From Selenomonadales bacterium (GTDB lineage Bacteria; Bacillota; Negativicutes; Sporomusales; UBA7701): a DNA stretch of 64,000 bases. Location: the NCBI GenBank assembly GCA_029975165.1, contig JARKPR010000031.1, forward strand, positions 1-64,000. The letters are read 5' to 3'. Every line of letters starts with the position of its first letter. Within the stretch, counting starts at the first letter, position 1. The position numbers and the translations under genes are program-made. This document shows positions 36,254 through 44,655 of this stretch, in pieces. The notes under the pieces are model-generated. The model did not search any database and was not told where the DNA came from. It was given only the letters and a program-made list of their open reading frames with translations.

Positions 36254-36598
36254 ATGACCGAAGCGAACTTAGCCGAATTGGCGGCGGCGGCGGCCAGCGA
36301 CAAGAAGGCCCGGGACATCGTCATCCTCGATATGGAAGGGGTCTCGCTCGTTACCGACCACTTCGTCATTTGCAGCGCCAATTCCACTACCCAGGTGCAG
36401 GCGATCGCCGACAACATCGAGGAGAAGCTCGAAGAGGCGGGGATCAAGCTGCTGCGTAAGGAAGGCTACCGGGAGGCCCGCTGGATACTGATGGACTACG
36501 GTTCTTGCGTCGTCCACGTCTTCGTCGAGGACGACCGGCGGTTTTACAGCCTGGAGCGCCTGTGGGGCGACGCGAAGTCATACGTATACCACGAGTAG
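36254..36598 (+). CDS. rsfS: Ribosomal silencing factor RsfS
   Basis: Encodes 114 residues of the Iojap/RsfS fold, with V-I-C-S-A-N-S-T-T-Q-V and M-D-Y-G-S-C-V-V-H-V-F marks. It binds L14 and keeps ribosomal subunits apart when nutrients are low. ATG 36254 follows AGGAGGG. The next gene starts two bases after its stop. Confidence 0.95.
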   Translation: MTEANLAELAAAAASDKKARDIVILDMEGVSLVTDHFVICSANSTTQVQAIADNIEEKLEEAGIKLLRKEGYREARWILMDYGSCVVHVFVEDDRRFYSLERLWGDAKSYVYHE

Positions 36599-36599
36599 G

Positions 36600-37535
36600 A
36601 TGAAAACCGCCAGCGATCTCAAGCCAGGCACCGTCCGTACGCTCACCGTGGCCAGGACGGGCGAACTCGGCGCCTTTCTCGACGCCGGCACCGGCAAAAC
36701 GGCCGACGACATCCTCCTCCACCGCGCCCAGCAGACGCGGGAGGTGGCGGCGGGGGAAGAGGTGGCCGTGTATCTGTATCTCGACCCCAAGGGACGCCTC
36801 ACCGCCAGCATGCACCTGCCCAAGATGCGCGAGGGCCAGGTGGCGAGAGCGGCGGTCATCAACACCACCAGGGACGGGGCCTTTGTGGACATTGGCGCCG
36901 AGCGTGGCGTCTTCATGCCGTTCGCCGGAATGCGCGGCAAAGTGAGCCGCGGCGACAAGGTCTGGATCAAGCTCTACACTGACAAATCCGGCCGCCTGGC
37001 CGTGACCATGGAAGTCGAGGACGAACTGCGCCGGGCGTCGCGGCCGGCCGCGGGCGTAAAGGTCGGCGATACGATCAGCGGCTCGGTCTACAACATCACC
37101 GACGAAGGCGCCTTCCTGTTCACCGCGGACCGTCACCTCGCCTTCCTCCACCGAAGCGAAGCGGCTACCAGGCCGCGCCTCGGCGAGGAGATAACCGCCC
37201 GCGTCACCTTTATCCGCGACGACGGGCGCATCAACGTATCGACGCGGCCGGTCAAGGAAGCGGCCATCGACCTCGACGCCGAGGCCGTCCTGGCCGTCCT
37301 CCGTGCCCGCGGCGGCGCCATGCCGTACGGCGACGCCACCCCGCCGGAAATCGTCAAGCAGAAGTTCGCCATCAGCAAGGCGGCCTTCAAGCGGGCCCTG
37401 GGGCGGCTGATGAAGGCCGGCGCGGCCGAACAGCGCGAAGGCTGGACCTACCTCACCGGCAGACCGGACAGCGACAAAGGAGGGAAGGACATTGGGACGA
37501 CAGGCCGACCTGACGGGCGGGACGATAACGTATAG
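36600..37535 (+). CDS. cvfB: CvfB family S1-domain RNA-binding protein
   Basis: Encodes 311 residues with several S1-like domains (about 5-65, 75-140, 150-215) and a C-terminal winged helix (about 230-290) as in CvfB. In Staphylococcus CvfB affects virulence gene expression, and the family is thought to bind RNA. Its ATG follows the rsfS stop after one base. The last 44 bases overlap the superoxide dismutase gene. Confidence 0.88.
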   Translation: MKTASDLKPGTVRTLTVARTGELGAFLDAGTGKTADDILLHRAQQTREVAAGEEVAVYLYLDPKGRLTASMHLPKMREGQVARAAVINTTRDGAFVDIGAERGVFMPFAGMRGKVSRGDKVWIKLYTDKSGRLAVTMEVEDELRRASRPAAGVKVGDTISGSVYNITDEGAFLFTADRHLAFLHRSEAATRPRLGEEITARVTFIRDDGRINVSTRPVKEAAIDLDAEAVLAVLRARGGAMPYGDATPPEIVKQKFAISKAAFKRALGRLMKAGAAEQREGWTYLTGRPDSDKGGKDIGTTGRPDGRDDNV

Positions 37536-38103
37536 CGCCAAAGACTACTCGCACCTCACCGGCATGCCGGGATTCAGCGAGACGCTGCTCAAGACCCACT
37601 TCGGCCTCTACCAGGGCTATGTCGCCAACACCAACCGGCTGCTCGCCAACCTCCGCGAGGCGGCCCTGGCCGGCAGGACGGCCACGCCCGAATACGCCGA
37701 GCAGAAGCGCCGCCTGGGCTGGGAATTCAACGGCATGCGGCTGCACGAGCTGTATTTCGAAAACCTCGGCGGCGACGGCGTGCTGGCCCGCGACGGCGCG
37801 CTGGCCGCGCAGCTTGGCGAGGATTTCGGCGACCCGGACGAGTGGGCCAAGGACTTCAAGGCCACCGGGGCCATGCGGGGCATCGGCTGGGTCGTCCTCT
37901 ACCAGGACGTCAACAACGGCCGGCTGCTCAACTTCTGGATCAACGAGCACGACTGCGGGCACCCCGCCGGCTGCAACCCCATCCTCGTCATGGATGTCTT
38001 CGAACACGCCTACATGCTCGACTACGCCGCCAAGCGGGCCGACTACATCGAAGCCTTCTTCCGCAACATCAACTGGGAGCTGCTCGAAGGCCGTCTGCTG
38101 TAG
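37492..38103 (+). CDS. Fe/Mn-type superoxide dismutase
   Basis: Encodes 203 residues from TTG 37492, eight or nine bases after AAAGGAGGG. Metal ligands are recognisable: His near residue 36 (K-T-H-F-G-L-Y-Q-G-Y-V), His in R-L-H-E-L-Y-F-E-N, and Asp and His in M-D-V-F-E-H-A-Y. The tail R-N-I-N-W-E is typical. It converts superoxide to oxygen and peroxide. The start lies inside cvfB, so the two are probably co-expressed. Whether Fe or Mn is used cannot be told. Confidence 0.9.
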   Translation: MGRQADLTGGTITYSAKDYSHLTGMPGFSETLLKTHFGLYQGYVANTNRLLANLREAALAGRTATPEYAEQKRRLGWEFNGMRLHELYFENLGGDGVLARDGALAAQLGEDFGDPDEWAKDFKATGAMRGIGWVVLYQDVNNGRLLNFWINEHDCGHPAGCNPILVMDVFEHAYMLDYAAKRADYIEAFFRNINWELLEGRLL

Positions 38104-38128
38104 CCTGAAACTACCATCGTAAAACCTG

Positions 38129-38158
38129 TTGACAGCCCCGTACGCCGTATTATATAAT
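38129..38158 (+). promoter_or_regulatory. Promoter for tRNA-Ala
   Basis: Consensus TTGACA (38129-38134), an 18-bp spacer and consensus TATAAT (38153-38158), 37 bases before the tRNA. Confidence 0.88.
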
Positions 38159-38195
38159 ACTCTATGTCGGCAGGGACAACCGCCGAAGTGAATAC

Positions 38196-38271
38196 GGGGG
38201 TATAGCTCAGCTGGGAGAGCGCTTGAATGGCATTCAAGAGGCCAGCGGTTCGATCCCGCTTACCTCCACCA
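38196..38271 (+). tRNA. tRNA-Ala (anticodon GGC)
   Basis: A 76-base cloverleaf with the 3' CCA encoded. The anticodon stem CTTGA/TCAAG encloses ATGGCAT, so the anticodon is GGC (reads GCC). The acceptor stem pairs GGGGGTA with TACCTCC and includes the G3:U70 pair that defines alanine tRNAs. D-loop GCTCAGCTGGGAGAGC and T-loop GGTTCGATCC are normal. Confidence 0.96.
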
Positions 38272-38305
38272 AGCAAAAAGACGATAGGAATATCGTCTTT
38301 TTGCT
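38272..38305 (+). terminator. Terminator hairpin after tRNA-Ala
   Basis: A 14-bp perfect stem (AGCAAAAAGACGAT with its complement) around a six-base loop, with the T run inside the right arm. TTTTGCTAATC at its end recurs at 38334-38344. Confidence 0.88.
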
Positions 38306-38359
38306 AATCCTTGCTAAGCTGATTTCCTCCGGATTTTGCTAATCTGGCCTCTTATTGTT

Positions 38360-38389
38360 GAGGGCGGACGGGGTATCCCGTCCGCCCTC
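38360..38389. terminator. Strong GC hairpin, probable terminator
   Basis: A 13-bp perfect stem (GAGGGCGGACGGG with its complement) around a GTAT loop. There is almost no T run after it. No gene ends just before it, so it may be left over from a deleted gene. Confidence 0.6.
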
Positions 38390-38497
38390 TTGCTATTCAT
38401 CGGTCTTCACTTCCGACATAAGGTTGTCAATCAATTGTGGCCCCCTCAGCCACCAAGTCTTTCGGTGGGTGGTGATACCTGTCAATCGTAAGCTTGC

Positions 38498-38638
38498 ACA
38501 GGCATCTATTACGACTATCTCGCCAAACTCTATGGGCCGGGCAACGGGATTATCTCGCAGGCGGCCAGTCAGGCAGCCGTCGACCTAGGGCTGTTGCTCG
38601 ACGTCCACGCCCCTCTACTGAACCCCGTTCGTCTGTAA
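38498..38638 (+). pseudogene. Possible gene remnant downstream of tRNA-Ala
   Basis: A GC-rich stretch encodes 46 protein-like residues (Y-Y-D-Y-L-A-K-L-Y-G-P-G-N-G-I-I-S-Q) ending at TAA 38636, with no start codon or ribosome site and an in-frame stop just before. It looks like the end of a lost gene. The family is not recognised. The rest of 38306-38769 holds hairpins and AT-rich sequence but no gene. Confidence 0.35.
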
Positions 38639-38769
38639 GACTGAGAATACAAGGGAATAGACGATTTTGCGAAGATTAACGGATAAGCAGGATTTTTGTC
38701 TGAATTTTAAGAATAAGCACTTAATATGGTTTTGCATACATAATACGTGATAGATGTGAGGTATTGCGT

Positions 38770-41109
38770 ATGACGAAAATAAAGCGTTACAATGCAAAAA
38801 AACTGTATTTTTCCGAGCGAATTACAACTGCCTTGAGGGGCATTTTTGACCATGCACTGACCGTTGTCGAAGCACCGATGGGTTACGGCAAAACTACCGC
38901 AATTAAGGTATATCTGAACAAAAACGCCACCTGCGTATTGTGGCAACCGATTTATAGCAATTCCCTAAGCAGCTTCTGGAAGGCATTTAGCAGTTTGTTC
39001 GCCAGATTCGACGAGGATTCTGCGCAAAGCCTGCTGTCGCTCGGATTTCCGACAGACAGCACTTTGATGGAGGAAGCTTTGCGTATTATCAGGGCGACGG
39101 AACTGCCTGTCCGAACCGCATTGGTGATTGACGACTATCATCTGATAGAGACGCTTGAACTCGATCGTTTTATTGAGTTTTTGACGCTGAACCAGATAAC
39201 CAATCTGCACATCGTCTTGATCGCACGGTTTACTCAACTGCAAAGCCTGGAGGAGTTGGCGCTAAAAGGCTATCTGCATTATATAGCGCCGCGAACATTT
39301 GAGTTTGCCCCGAAAGAAATTGCCGCATACTACAAAGCATGCGGGATCAGCCTAAGCGATCGTGAGGCGGACGAGCTGCACGCCCTGACCGAGGGCTGGA
39401 TCAGCGCCCTGTATCTGCTGATGTTGGAATTCATCGCGACAGGCAGCTACGCTCTGGAAAACAATATCTACAACCTGATCGATAAAGCGGTGTACATGCC
39501 GCTTTCCTCTGAGATAAAAGAATTTCTCCTGACCTTGTGCATTTTCGACAGTTTTACCCTCGAACAGGCCGTCCACATGTGGGGGAAGGACAATGCCGGC
39601 GAATTGCTGGCCGCAGTAACCAGCAAAAATGCTTTTGTGAGGTATGACGGCCGGGCCAGAACTTATTATGCCCACAACATCTTCACCGGCTTTCTGAAGG
39701 AAGTGCTGGCGAGAAAAGATTCGCGCTACAGGCAAGAGCTGTATCAAAAAGCGGGGCACTGGTACCTGAAAACCGGCGACTATTTTGCCGCCAGGCGCTA
39801 TTTTTACGAATGTGGGGACTTTGACAATATTCTTGTTGCTGTAAAGGAAGATCACTCCAGCGACTATACCGCCGAAAATAAAGAATTGCTCAAAAAGTAC
39901 CTTGAGGAATGCCCGAACGAGGTCAAAGCCCGGCATCATAACGCCATACTCAAATACGCGCTCCATTTATTTGTTTATAATGAGATGGCCTTATATAACA
40001 AGACCTGCGGCGAATTCAGCAACAACCTTAAAGCTGACGCCAGCCTTGATGCCAGCCTTCGTGGCCGCTTATCAGGGGACTTTGAACTTTTACTCAGTTT
40101 TGCCGCTTACAATGACATAAAGAAGATGTCGGCTCATCAATATAAGGCATGGAAGATTCTGGGCCAACCGACCTCTCTTTATGATGCCAGGAAAAGCTGG
40201 ACATTCGGGTCTCCGTCAGTACTCTATCTATACTACCGGGAAAGCGGCCGGCTGGCGGAACATACCCAAGACCTGCGAAAAGTCATGACCTATTACACCC
40301 GCCTTACCAACGGGCATGGCAGTGGCGCGGAATATATCATGAAAGCTGAAATGCATTTCAACGCCGGCGACTTTATGGACGCCGAGATTGCCCTGTACAA
40401 GGCCCTGGCCCTTGCCCAGGAAAAACCCGGACAACCCCAGACGGGAATCGTTGTCTGCGCCTTGTTTCTGCAATTGCGCCTAGCGTTAATGAAAGGCGAC
40501 TTTCCCGGCGCAGTGGATATTTTACAGAAGATGCGCACCGATATAACCAGCGCCCGGCGATACCTTCTTCTTAGCACAGCGGACATTTGCGAGGGATACA
40601 TGTACGCCCTTCTGCGACAAACCGGCAGGATACCCCAGTGGATAACAGAGGGCAGTGTACATAGCAGCCGCCTGATGTTTCCTGCCTTCGGAGCGTTCAA
40701 TATCGTATACGGCCGGGTGCTGCTGGTGCGCGGTGAATATTTGAAGCTGATCGGCAACGCAGAACATTTTAACCGGATCGCCGCCGTTTTTCCCAATCTG
40801 CTGGGACACATCTACACATACGTATACCTGGCGGCGGCTAACAAGCGAGCTTGCGAGGAAGCCAAGGCGCTGTCCGCCCTAAAGAGCGCACTAGATATTG
40901 CTATGGCCGATAAGCTTTACATGCCCTTTGTGGAAAACTGCGATTATATCAAGCCGCTGCTGGAGGAGCTTTTCGCAAGCGGCCTCCACCGCGAAGGCAT
41001 TAACAAAATATTGGAGTTATACGCTGTTCAGCAAAAAGCGACAGAGCAGATTGTCAAAGAGCGTTTTCCCAATACTGCTCCGCAGTTGACCAAGCGGGAA
41101 TGGAGATAG
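38770..41109 (+). CDS. MalT-like LuxR-family transcriptional regulator, C-terminus lost by frameshift
   Basis: Encodes 779 residues from ATG 38770 (TGAGGT site). The N-terminal STAND-type ATPase has Walker A G-Y-G-K-T-T (Lys 41) and Walker B V-I-D-D-Y-H near residue 118, followed by a winged-helix region and a long TPR-like region. This is the MalT architecture, which should end in a LuxR DNA-binding domain. The frame instead stops at 41109 just as that domain starts; the domain continues one frame over (41100-41249). As read here it could not bind DNA. It may be a pseudogene, a sequencing error or a switch. It has lower GC than the genes before the tRNA. Confidence 0.8.
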   Translation: MTKIKRYNAKKLYFSERITTALRGIFDHALTVVEAPMGYGKTTAIKVYLNKNATCVLWQPIYSNSLSSFWKAFSSLFARFDEDSAQSLLSLGFPTDSTLMEEALRIIRATELPVRTALVIDDYHLIETLELDRFIEFLTLNQITNLHIVLIARFTQLQSLEELALKGYLHYIAPRTFEFAPKEIAAYYKACGISLSDREADELHALTEGWISALYLLMLEFIATGSYALENNIYNLIDKAVYMPLSSEIKEFLLTLCIFDSFTLEQAVHMWGKDNAGELLAAVTSKNAFVRYDGRARTYYAHNIFTGFLKEVLARKDSRYRQELYQKAGHWYLKTGDYFAARRYFYECGDFDNILVAVKEDHSSDYTAENKELLKKYLEECPNEVKARHHNAILKYALHLFVYNEMALYNKTCGEFSNNLKADASLDASLRGRLSGDFELLLSFAAYNDIKKMSAHQYKAWKILGQPTSLYDARKSWTFGSPSVLYLYYRESGRLAEHTQDLRKVMTYYTRLTNGHGSGAEYIMKAEMHFNAGDFMDAEIALYKALALAQEKPGQPQTGIVVCALFLQLRLALMKGDFPGAVDILQKMRTDITSARRYLLLSTADICEGYMYALLRQTGRIPQWITEGSVHSSRLMFPAFGAFNIVYGRVLLVRGEYLKLIGNAEHFNRIAAVFPNLLGHIYTYVYLAAANKRACEEAKALSALKSALDIAMADKLYMPFVENCDYIKPLLEELFASGLHREGINKILELYAVQQKATEQIVKERFPNTAPQLTKREWR

Positions 41110-41249
41110 CACGGCTGGCAGCAGAAGGCATAAACAACCGGGAAATTGGCGCACGACTTTTTATTTCGGAAAATACGGTCAAAAAACAGCTTAAGAGCGT
41201 TTTTAAAAAACTCGGCATCAACTCCAGAGTATTGCTGAAGCGGATCTGA
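41100..41249 (+). pseudogene. Out-of-frame LuxR HTH domain of the preceding regulator
   Basis: Reading from ATG 41100 gives 49 residues with the LuxR/GerE pattern: M-E-I-A-R-L-A-A-E-G, N-N-R-E-I-G, I-S-E-N-T-V-K-K and K-L-G-I-N-S-R. It joins seamlessly to the upstream frame if one A is added to GGGAATGG near 41098-41101. It has no ribosome site of its own. Confidence 0.85.
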
Positions 41250-41431
41250 ACGCTCTGACTTAAAAGGCCCCCTAAAAAGTACCCACTGGGTAATATGAAT
41301 TCCCCAGAGCTCTCTGTATAATTTTGTAATATGGAGAGTTTTCTTGTTGAATTTTGTTAAAATCAGGTAAGACTTCTTGAGCCGGATTAATAGTGTTGCC
41401 ACAAAAGAGGAGGGGGCTACTTTGCCCAACG

Positions 41432-41512
41432 GAAGAAATCGCGTCCTCAAGTGAAGCTTTGTCCAAATTAGCCCAGGACCTGCAGACGGCAGTGGCTGAA
41501 TTCCGTATATAG
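41432..41512 (+). pseudogene. C-terminal remnant of a methyl-accepting chemotaxis protein
   Basis: Twenty-six codons (E-E-I-A-S-S-S-E-A-L-S-K-L-A-Q-D-L-Q, ending E-F-R-I) nearly match the C-terminus of the intact chemoreceptor at 42487-44460. Upstream sequence in this frame is not receptor-like, so the rest of the gene is deleted. It ends 18 bases before cheW, as a receptor gene would. The region 41250-41431 between it and the regulator has no gene. Confidence 0.8.
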
Positions 41513-41530
41513 ACAGGAAGGTGACGAAAT

Positions 41531-41971
41531 ATGGCAGAAGAACAATTGGTTCTGTTTAGTCTCGGCAGCGAGGAATATGCAATATCGATCACCCAGGTAA
41601 AGGAGATTATCCAGTACAAGGGAGCAACGAAAATTCCCAGCACCCCGGAATATATGGAAGGCGTCATCAATCTGCGCGGCAAGGTCATTCCGGTGATTGA
41701 CCTAGCTTTGAGGCTGGATCTGGCAACAGCAAAAGCCGACGATAAAAGGGCGCTGATTATTGAGACGACGGGGCGGGAAATCGGACTGATGGTCGACGAG
41801 GTCACCGAGGTCATCAAAATCCAGGACAGCGCCATCGAGCCGGCGCCCACAGGAACGGGAAGCGGATACATCCGGGGCATCGGCAAGGATGAGAACCGGC
41901 TGCTGATATTGCTGGATGTGGACAAGCTGTTCAGCGAGAGAGAGATGCAGGAAATGAAAAGGGTAGGATAG
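41531..41971 (+). CDS. cheW: Chemotaxis coupling protein CheW
   Basis: Encodes 146 residues of the usual length. F-S-L-G-S-E-E-Y-A-I near the start, I-N-L-R-G-K-V-I-P-V-I-D-L and G-I-G-K-D-E-N-R-L-L-I-L-L-D-V are CheW marks. It couples receptors to the CheA kinase. No CheA or CheY is in the window, so this copy must serve a core pathway encoded elsewhere. ATG 41531 follows GGAAGGTGA. Confidence 0.93.
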   Translation: MAEEQLVLFSLGSEEYAISITQVKEIIQYKGATKIPSTPEYMEGVINLRGKVIPVIDLALRLDLATAKADDKRALIIETTGREIGLMVDEVTEVIKIQDSAIEPAPTGTGSGYIRGIGKDENRLLILLDVDKLFSEREMQEMKRVG

Positions 41972-41972
41972 C

Positions 41973-42010
41973 AAGGAGGGTTCTGCCAATTTGATTGACA
42001 GAACCTTCTT
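41973..42010 (+). terminator. Hairpin after cheW
   Basis: AAGGAGGGTTCTG pairs with CAGAACCTTCTT with one or two mismatches around a 13-base loop. The T run is poor, so termination is only probable. Confidence 0.5.
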
Positions 42011-42024
42011 ATCCGAAAGGGTAA

Positions 42025-42183
42025 GACCCTCGGGAAATTGGAGTCTTTCCGGCGATCGGTCCAAAAGATAACGGGAAGAATGCGATTCGCGGCATGGAAG
42101 TCTTGGAGATGCTCCTAGAGCATTATAAGGCAAACGACTATAAAAAAGATGTAATGCAGCCTATGATTGCCAGTTGCGGTTGA
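42025..42183 (+). pseudogene. Unidentified gene remnant
   Basis: From a stop at 42022 to TGA 42181 the frame encodes a protein-like end: G-V-F-P-A-I-G-P-K-D-N-G-K then A-I-R-G-M-E-V-L-E-M-L and a final I-A-S-C-G. No start or ribosome site precedes it. It looks like the C-terminus of a metabolic enzyme whose body has been lost. I do not recognise the family. Confidence 0.45.
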
Positions 42184-42253
42184 GTGATCAAAGCCGGCAA
42201 TTTTTTTATAAATGCGCGAGGAAAAGTATTCTTAATTAGGAGGAAGGACATAT

Positions 42254-42281
42254 TTGATCGATCCACACACTTAAATACAAT
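42254..42281 (+). promoter_or_regulatory. Candidate promoter upstream of the chemoreceptor
   Basis: TTGATC (42254-42259), a 16-bp spacer and TACAAT (42276-42281). It would transcribe through the receptor remnant into the intact receptor gene. Confidence 0.5.
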
Positions 42282-42330
42282 TATTTGATTTTTGCATTTT
42301 AAGCAATAAACGAAAGATTGGAGGAAATTT

Positions 42331-42413
42331 TTGCGAGCATTTTAAAATCGCGACTGACTATCCTTATTACCGCCATGATCATGATAAGCTTATTGCTTGT
42401 GGGTTACTGGTAA
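42331..42413 (+). pseudogene. N-terminal remnant of a second chemoreceptor
   Basis: A GGAGG site is followed by TTG 42331; after one missing base the frame reads S-I-L-K-S-R-L-T-I-L-I-T-A-M-I-M-I-S and ends G-Y-W then stop. This is the first membrane helix of a chemoreceptor and resembles the start of the intact gene that begins 74 bases later. It is frameshifted and truncated. Confidence 0.7.
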
Positions 42414-42486
42414 TAAATAAGTGTTATTAATGGTGTTGATGATCAGTTTTCCTAAATAGCAATCAAATTTTTTGGAGGTATCACTT

Positions 42487-44460
42487 ATGAAGAGTATTCA
42501 AAGCAAACTAACGATCACGATTTTAATTATCTTCTTAGTATCACTTAGTATACTCGGTGGACTAAATTATTGGAAAGCGCGGGAAATCATCAGCGAAAAC
42601 GTGAGGACTGATATGCGGCAACAAGCGATTGGATCGGCCATGGTGATGGGTGATTGGTTAGAGGCTCATAAGATGGAGTTAAAGATGCTCGCATCAAATC
42701 CTATTTTTAGTGGCGGCAGCCTTGATTCTGTGATGCCGATTCTTACTGCGGCAAAAAATAATAACAAAGAATATGACGCAGTGGTCTTTGCCGATCAAAA
42801 CGGTGATTCTGTGAATGACACCGGCTTCAAGGTGAATGTGACTGACAGGCCTTATTTTAAACCAGCAATGAGCGGTCAAGTCTTTATTTCAGATCCAATT
42901 ATTTCTAGGGCGACGGGTCATTTAACAATAGTGATCGCGACTCCTGTTAAAGCAGGCGGTAAAGTTGTCGGCGTGTTGTTTGGACCAGTTAATATGGATG
43001 AGCTTACTAAAAGAGTCTTGGATATAAAGATTGGTCAAACCGGTTTCGCATATGTAGTCCAGAAAGACGGTTTGACGATGATCCATCCTGACAATAATAT
43101 AGCACTTAAACTGAATCCTTTGACCGATCCTAATGCAGAGCCTGGCCGTAAGTCAATAACCGGGAGAATGGTGACCGGCGAAACCGGTACTGCCATTATG
43201 CAGACCGGTGGAATTGAAAGATATTTCGCTTTTGCACCGGTGCCGGGTGTTAGCTGGTCCCTGGCAGTAACTGTGCCTGTGGCGGAGGTGACAGGCGCCG
43301 TCTCCGTCCTCACAACGATCTCAATCGTTACCGCCTTAGTAGTTTTAATTGTCGCCGGCCTAATTATTGCTTGGTACGCCCGTCGCATAGCAAGGCCGAT
43401 CAATACCCTTGATATGGCTGCCAGGCGCATCGCGGACGGCGATATCTCGGCATCGAAGATAGATATTAACTCTAACGACGAGATCGGGCGGCTAGGGAGA
43501 AGCTTTGAGCAAATGACCAATCATCTGCGCAGTGTGGTAAAAGATACGTTGAAAGTGAGCGAGCAAGTAGCAGCCTCATCGGAAGAGCTTACTGCCAGTG
43601 CTGAACAATCGGCCCAGGCGGCAAACCAGATTGCCGCTTCAATAACCAACGTGGCGGCGGGGTTGAATGAACAAATGAACGCAGCCACTGAAACCTCCGC
43701 AGTTGTGGAGCAAATGTCGGCAGACATCCAGCAAGTGGCCGGGAACGCCAATCAGGTTGCGGCTCAGTCGGCGCAAACCGCCGACAATGCCAAGAATGGC
43801 GCAAATATTGTGGACAAGGCTGTCGGCCAGATGGAAGTAATTGCAGAGTCGGCTAAAGTCGTTGCAGGCGCCATTGCCAAGCTGAATGATAAATCCAAAG
43901 AAATTGGGCAAATCGTCGACACGATCTCCGGCATCGCCGGACAAACCAACCTGCTTGCTTTAAATGCCGCCATTGAAGCAGCCCGCGCAGGAGAACAAGG
44001 AAGAGGCTTCGCGGTAGTGGCCGAAGAGGTACGAAAGCTGGCTGAAGAATCGCAAGAGGCCGCAAAGCAAATCGCAGCGTTGATTGGCGAAATCCAGGTG
44101 GACACGGGAAAAGCGGTGGAAGCCATGGGCAACGGGGCGCGGGAAGTGCAACTCGGTACAGAAATAGTTACTGAAGCCGGTCAGACCTTTAGGGAAATCG
44201 CAAATCTCGCAACCGCCGGTTCGAGTCAGGTTAAAGAAATCTCGACGGCCGTTCAGCAAATGGCTACCGGCAGCCGGCAGATTGTGGGCTCGGTTAAGAA
44301 GATTGACGCTTTCAGTACAAAATCGTCAGGTGAAGCTCAAAGCGTTTCGGCAGCAGCTGAAGAGCAATTAGCGTCCATGGAAGAAATCGCATCCTCCAGT
44401 CAAGCCTTGGCGAAACTGGCTCAGGATTTACAAACCTTGGTCGCTAGATTTAGGATATAA
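42487..44460 (+). CDS. Methyl-accepting chemotaxis protein
   Basis: Encodes 657 residues from ATG 42487, nine bases after GGAGG. Helix 1 (about 8-28), a dCache-type sensor domain (about 35-270), helix 2 (about 277-300), a HAMP domain and a long signalling hairpin whose tip reads [14 protein letters not shown]. The sensor type usually binds amino acids or organic acids. It is bracketed by decayed pieces of related receptors and CheW, which suggests repeated duplication and loss. Confidence 0.93.
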   Translation: MKSIQSKLTITILIIFLVSLSILGGLNYWKAREIISENVRTDMRQQAIGSAMVMGDWLEAHKMELKMLASNPIFSGGSLDSVMPILTAAKNNNKEYDAVVFADQNGDSVNDTGFKVNVTDRPYFKPAMSGQVFISDPIISRATGHLTIVIATPVKAGGKVVGVLFGPVNMDELTKRVLDIKIGQTGFAYVVQKDGLTMIHPDNNIALKLNPLTDPNAEPGRKSITGRMVTGETGTAIMQTGGIERYFAFAPVPGVSWSLAVTVPVAEVTGAVSVLTTISIVTALVVLIVAGLIIAWYARRIARPINTLDMAARRIADGDISASKIDINSNDEIGRLGRSFEQMTNHLRSVVKDTLKVSEQVAASSEELTASAEQSAQAANQIAASITNVAAGLNEQMNAATETSAVVEQMSADIQQVAGNANQVAAQSAQTADNAKNGANIVDKAVGQMEVIAESAKVVAGAIAKLNDKSKEIGQIVDTISGIAGQTNLLALNAAIEAARAGEQGRGFAVVAEEVRKLAEESQEAAKQIAALIGEIQVDTGKAVEAMGNGAREVQLGTEIVTEAGQTFREIANLATAGSSQVKEISTAVQQMATGSRQIVGSVKKIDAFSTKSSGEAQSVSAAAEEQLASMEEIASSSQALAKLAQDLQTLVARFRI

Positions 44461-44482
44461 CGATTTCAGGGAGATGGAAAAA

Positions 44483-44593
44483 ATGGCGGAGGCCCAAAGC
44501 GGGTCCTTTAGTCTTAGCAAAGAGGAATATGCAATAGCGATAACCTGGGTAAAGGAAATTCAAGGAAGACAACGAACCGGCAGCTCCCCATAA
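44483..44593 (+). pseudogene. Truncated CheW remnant
   Basis: Thirty-six codons from ATG 44483 match the start of the CheW encoded at 41531: M-A-E-x-Q, then F-S-L-S-K-E-E-Y-A-I-A-I-T-W-V-K-E-I, before the match breaks and a stop follows. It lies directly after the receptor stop, the same order as remnant-receptor plus cheW upstream, so a receptor-cheW unit was probably duplicated. Confidence 0.8.
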
Positions 44594-44655
44594 GGGCTGC
44601 ACTTCAGTTTGCGTTCTAGAGGATACACAAGTGATGAAGAGGATGGTATGGCGAT

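Noticed and set aside
41262-41300. Insertion-sequence end (CCTAAAAAGTACCC) resembling the 30-bp element in reverse
   Set aside because: Only about eight bases (TACTTTTT) match and no transposase or paired end is seen.
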